DNA of 42,536 bases from Oscillibacter sp. GTDB taxonomy: Bacteria; Bacillota; Clostridia; Oscillospirales; Oscillospiraceae. The position numbers and the translations under genes are program-made. This document shows positions 40,120 through 42,536 of this stretch, one piece after another. Location of the stretch: positions 1 to 42,536 of the forward strand of contig JAAVZX010000064.1 of the NCBI GenBank assembly GCA_022791875.1, read 5' to 3'. The notes beneath the pieces were generated by a model. It ran no database searches. It saw only the letters and a list, made by a program, of their open reading frames with translations, and was not told the origin of the DNA. Every line of letters starts with the position of its first letter. Within the stretch, counting starts at the first letter, position 1.

Positions 40120-40856
40120 AATACAGCCGCCTCCTTTCTGAGTACCGGGCAGCCGCCCAGGGTGTCCGCCAGGATCTGGGGCAGAATGTCCTCCGGGCTT
40201 CCCCGGTGCCGCAGGCTCCCCTCCCCTACGACGATCACCTCGTCCGCCAGGGAGATGATCCGCTCCTGGTGGGAGATGATGATCATGGTGGCGTCGCCGG
40301 AGGCGTGGAGCTGCTCGAAGGTCTCCGTCAGGCGGGCGAAGGACCAGAGGTCGATGCCCGCCTCGGGCTCGTCGAAAATCATCAGCTTCCCCTGGCGGGC
40401 CAGGATGGAGGCGATTTCGATCCGCTTCACCTCGCCGCCGGAGAGGGAGGCGTCCACCTCGCGGTCCAGGTAGTCGTTGGCGCACAGGCCCACCCGGGTA
40501 AGGTACTGGCAGCAGCGGTCCTTGCTGAGGAGCTGGTTGCCGCTGGCCAGGGTGAGAAGGGTGCGGACCGTGAGGCCCTTGAAGCGGGGGGGCTGCTGGA
40601 AGCCGTAACTGATGCCCAGCCGCGCCCGTTCCGTGATGCCCAGACCGGTGATGTCCTGGCCGTCCCAGAGAATCCGGCCCTCCGTGGGCGTCACCAGGCC
40701 CATGATGCTCTTGGCGAGGGTGGTTTTGCCGCCGCCGTTGGGTCCGGTGAAGACCACCAGCTGGCCGTCGCCGATGGTGAGGGAAATATCGTTCAAAATA
40801 CCCAGCTCTCCGCCGTCCTCATGGACGGTGTAGCTGAGGTGCTTGAGTTCCAGCAT
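40116..40856 (-). CDS. sufC: Fe-S cluster assembly ATPase SufC
   Basis: 246 residues from ATG at 40856, with AAGGAGG upstream. Walker A GPNGGGKTTL, Q-loop ISYGFQQPPRFKG, signature SLSGGEVKRIEIASIL, Walker B LMIFDEPEAGIDLWS and H-loop ISHQER are all present. SufC is the soluble ABC-type ATPase that drives rearrangement of the SufB/D scaffold during cluster assembly. It is the first gene of a two-gene operon. No sufS, sufU or iscR gene is within the window, so the cysteine desulfurase must be elsewhere. Confidence 0.93.
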   Translation of the reverse strand: MLELKHLSYTVHEDGGELGILNDISLTIGDGQLVVFTGPNGGGKTTLAKSIMGLVTPTEGRILWDGQDITGLGITERARLGISYGFQQPPRFKGLTVRTLLTLASGNQLLSKDRCCQYLTRVGLCANDYLDREVDASLSGGEVKRIEIASILARQGKLMIFDEPEAGIDLWSFARLTETFEQLHASGDATMIIISHQERIISLADEVIVVGEGSLRHRGSPEDILPQILADTLGGCPVLRKEAAVL

Positions 40857-40914
40857 GTTGGGAACCTCCTTCTTGAGGGTGAAGCGCCGCCGCGTCCTCC
40901 CGTGTTTCCACAGC

Positions 40915-40943
40915 ATTTTACCAGATACATCAGAAAAATGCAA
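40915..40943 (-). promoter_or_regulatory. Promoter of the suf operon
   Basis: On the minus strand TTGCAT (40943-40938), a 17-base spacer and TAAAAT (40920-40915), about 55 bases before sufC. Confidence 0.75.
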
Positions 40944-40992
40944 CGCAGTCCGCCGCTTTTCCTAATATTTTACCCATAAGCGCCGTTTCTAT

Positions 40993-41010
40993 CTGTTGCG
41001 CCTGCAACAG
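40993..41010. promoter_or_regulatory. Inverted repeat between the suf and ferritin-like genes, possible operator
   Basis: CTGTTGC and GCAACAG form a perfect 7 bp inverted repeat around GCCT. It lies upstream of both divergent genes, about 50 bases before the ferritin-like start and beyond the suf -35. A regulator binding here could act on both. Confidence 0.4.
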
Positions 41011-41062
41011 GAACCGCTTTTTTCTTCTCCGCATAGACTGGGGGGAACAGGAGGGATGCCAG

Positions 41063-41716
41063 ATGGAAGAAACTTTACATAGCGGAGAAGTCTACGATTT
41101 CCGGAAATATGATCGGATTTGGGAACGCGTCGCGCCGAATTTGGCCCCGTACCCGGACATGGCGGCGCAGACGCGGAGCGCCCAGCCCGCACCGGCGGCG
41201 CAGGTGCAGCCCCAGGCGCAGGCGGCGGCATTGACGCCCCAGCCCCGGCAGGAGGACCAGCTTCCGGGCGCGGACCCGAATCCGTGCTGCATGGGCACGG
41301 CGGCTCTGGAGCTGGTGGATGTGCTGGCGGGGTACGTGGAGAGCGAGCTGTCGGACCGGAGGTACATGCTGGCGCTGGCGCGTCAGGCCCCGTCGTGGGC
41401 GCGGCAGCGCCTGAAGGAGATTGCGGCGGACCAGGCGGATCACGCGAAGCAGCTGATGGCGGCGTATTATCTGATTACGGGGGAGTGCTATCAGCCGAGC
41501 GTCAATAATGAGCGCATTTATGTGGGGCGCTGGTGCCCCGCGCTGCGGGAGCGCTACCACGCGTCAGCTTGCAATGGGCTGAATTACGCGCGGACGGCGG
41601 ATGATACGAGTGATCCGTGTCTGAGGAAGCTGCTGGCGGGGCTGAGCGCGGATTCTTACCGTAATGCCGAGGTGCTGATGGGGGTGCTGGAGAGGAGCGT
41701 TGTTCCTTTTTCTTGA
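41063..41716 (+). CDS. Ferritin-like-domain protein
   Basis: 217 residues, ATG after AGGAGG. A disordered Ala/Pro/Gln-rich N-terminus (about 30-75) precedes a helical domain: MGTAALELVDVLAGYVESELSDRRYMLALARQAPSWARQRLKEIAADQADHAKQLMAAYYLITGE, where E...Y...A and D..DHA.QL fit the first helix pair of a ferritin-like four-helix bundle. The second helix pair is less clear (ALRERYHASACNGLNYA, SADSYRNAEVLMGVL). It may store iron or act in redox stress. It is divergent from the suf operon, a sensible pairing. Its last codons (VVPFS and stop) lie in a repeat palindrome. Confidence 0.7.
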   Translation: MEETLHSGEVYDFRKYDRIWERVAPNLAPYPDMAAQTRSAQPAPAAQVQPQAQAAALTPQPRQEDQLPGADPNPCCMGTAALELVDVLAGYVESELSDRRYMLALARQAPSWARQRLKEIAADQADHAKQLMAAYYLITGECYQPSVNNERIYVGRWCPALRERYHASACNGLNYARTADDTSDPCLRKLLAGLSADSYRNAEVLMGVLERSVVPFS

Positions 41717-41905
41717 AAGAAAAAGGAACCAAAAAGAACTTTTTGGTTCCGCTCTGTGGTATGGAGGTTGTTAAGGCTTCCCGCACGGTAACGTGACAGT
41801 TGCGAGGTGGTCCTTACCTTGATCAAGGTAAGGACCACGGGATTTTTTATAAATAAAAATGAGTAGTGGGACCTTCCATTGACATGGAAGAGGCCACAGC
41901 TTGTC
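41695..41905. repeat. Partial modular repeat at the end of the ferritin-like gene
   Basis: The palindromic end GTTCCTTTTTCTTGAAAG and its mirror (41702-41730) holds the stop codon at 41714-41716. A perfect GGAACCAAAAA/TTTTTGGTTCC hairpin follows at once (about 41725-41750) and can serve as terminator. Then come the GGAGGTTGTTAAGGCTTCCC linker seen at 28.5 kb, the GTGGTCCTTACC hairpin (about 41811-41839), an AT-rich spacer, and a GACCTTCCAT/ATGGAAG hairpin. Confidence 0.75.
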
Positions 41906-41910
41906 GAAAA

Positions 41911-41943
41911 GCGGCCTGTTTGGAGAAAAACCAGACAGGCCGC
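41911..41943. terminator. Hairpin between the ferritin-like gene and the IS110 remnant
   Basis: GCGGCCTGT (41911-41919) and ACAGGCCGC (41935-41943) pair, with a further TGG/CCA, around AGAAAAA. On the minus strand a TTTTCG tail follows. The rest of the gap 41944-42119 is AT-rich with no gene. Confidence 0.5.
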
Positions 41944-42119
41944 AAAGTATAGATGGATAAAATATAAACAAAACAGACCTGCTAAACCTGCCAAGAGTTG
42001 TCAAGGGCAAAAAGCAAAAAAAATGAAAGAAAAATGATTCCAGGAAAATAGGCATAGCAAAGCAGACCGTCGTATTCAGGCGGCCATGAGATTAGAAAGA
42101 AAATCCAATATTATTCAGG

Positions 42120-42400
42120 CTACAGCTCCGCTAAATAAGCCTTAACAGTACCATAATAGATTCTCAGGAACTTGTTGGCCGCAGCAGTCATGTAGACATA
42201 GTAATGCTTGCCCTCCTGCCTCTTACGGTCAAGAAATTGGAATACAGGATCGTCAGCGGGGGCGTGTTGGATGATGGTAGACATGACCTGGAAAAGCGTC
42301 TTGCGCAGCCTGGGAGAGCCGCGTTTGGAAATATGCCTGTTCTTTGATTCAAAGGAACCGGACTGGCAAGGCGGCGCATCTACACCAGCAAAGGCCACTA
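42120..42400 (-). mobile_element. IS110-family transposase, C-terminal remnant
   Basis: The frame reads LVAFAGVDAPPCQSGSFESKNRHISKRGSPRLRKTLFQVMSTIIQHAPADDPVFQFLDRKRQEGKHYYVYMTAAANKFLRIYYG, the C-terminal (Transposase_20) domain of IS110-type recombinases with its GSF...RGSPRLRK stretch. Upstream of LVAFAG the same frame has an unrelated 20 residues and a stop at 42453-42455. The N-terminal RuvC-like DEDD domain is missing, so the copy is truncated at about 42400. Another frame (TLRKLRVRSPDALDSAIQF...) is open from the window edge to about 42409 but I do not recognise it. Confidence 0.75.
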
Positions 42401-42536
42401 GAGCAATTCTCAAAATAAACAATAACCAGCGTAGCGAAACCAGGCAAGACAATCATGTGGGGAGACGCAGCGAAAGGCAAATTGAATAGCAGAATCAAGC
42501 GCATCGGGAGAACGGACCCGAAGCTTTCTTAAAGTG

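Noticed and set aside
1-42536. CRISPR arrays, tRNA or rRNA genes
   Set aside because: No regularly spaced direct repeats and no cloverleaf or rRNA-like stretches were seen. The repeats found are dispersed and hairpin-based.

Overview
This 42.5 kb window looks like chromosome from a GC-rich member of the Clostridia, most like an Oscillospiraceae/Flavonifractor-type gut anaerobe. That placement is inference. It rests on the Firmicute order dprA-topA-trmFO, plsX, an SLH-anchored surface protein, GHKL/LytTR and OmpR-type two-component pairs, a small siroheme sulfite reductase with two ferredoxin clusters, a two-gene SUF system and an orphan ECF S component. Most genes are GC-rich with strong GGAGG-type ribosome sites. 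The first 0.9 kb, parts of 8-9 kb and the right end are AT-richer and look acquired.

Layout. 1-0.95 kb: the end of a probable serine recombinase, a small BspA-like leucine-rich-repeat gene and a 130 bp inverted-repeat element with a promoter inside. 1-3.7 kb: a GHKL kinase and LytTR regulator pair, divergent from a 1201-residue SLH surface protein (3.9-7.5 kb) whose leader carries two overlapping perfect palindromes. 8-10.8 kb: a scrambled accessory patch with two unknown genes (one internally duplicated), a truncated sigma factor, an IS1182/TetR chimera and a degenerate tyrosine integrase. 11-16 kb (minus): a FecBCD-type ABC importer followed by the siroheme genes sirC and cobA-hemD. 16.1-17.4 kb: a small membrane protein and a two-gene unknown module with a P-loop protein. 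17.6-20.1 kb: a tight operon of siroheme sulfite reductase, a DUF3842 protein and a two-domain kinase-like protein; the minus-strand siroheme genes could supply its cofactor. 20.4-24.7 kb: an ECF S component, a MocR regulator without the PLP lysine, an unknown gene, an aminotransferase and a Dabb protein. 24.8-28.3 kb: an ABC exporter with an M1-peptidase fused to its permease. 28.7-30.9 kb: a VanRS-like two-component system bracketed by inverted copies of a 315 bp modular repeat. 31.3-37.6 kb: dprA-topA-trmFO-plsX. 38-41.7 kb: a TrmH methyltransferase, sufC-sufB/D and a divergent ferritin-like protein. 42.1 kb to the end: an IS110 remnant.

The most striking feature beyond the genes is a family of modular intergenic repeats. 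Their ends are palindromes centred on TTTCTCGAGAAA or TTTCTTGAAA, their middles are strong hairpins, and they occur at about eight places as full (about 315 bp) or partial copies. They supply 3' hairpins and in two cases the last codons and stop of a gene. A second family (CAGAGGGC/GCCCTCTG hairpins) occurs in inverted orientation at 13.2 and 21.0 kb, with shorter relatives at 24.7 and 33.8 kb. I saw no tRNA, rRNA or CRISPR array.
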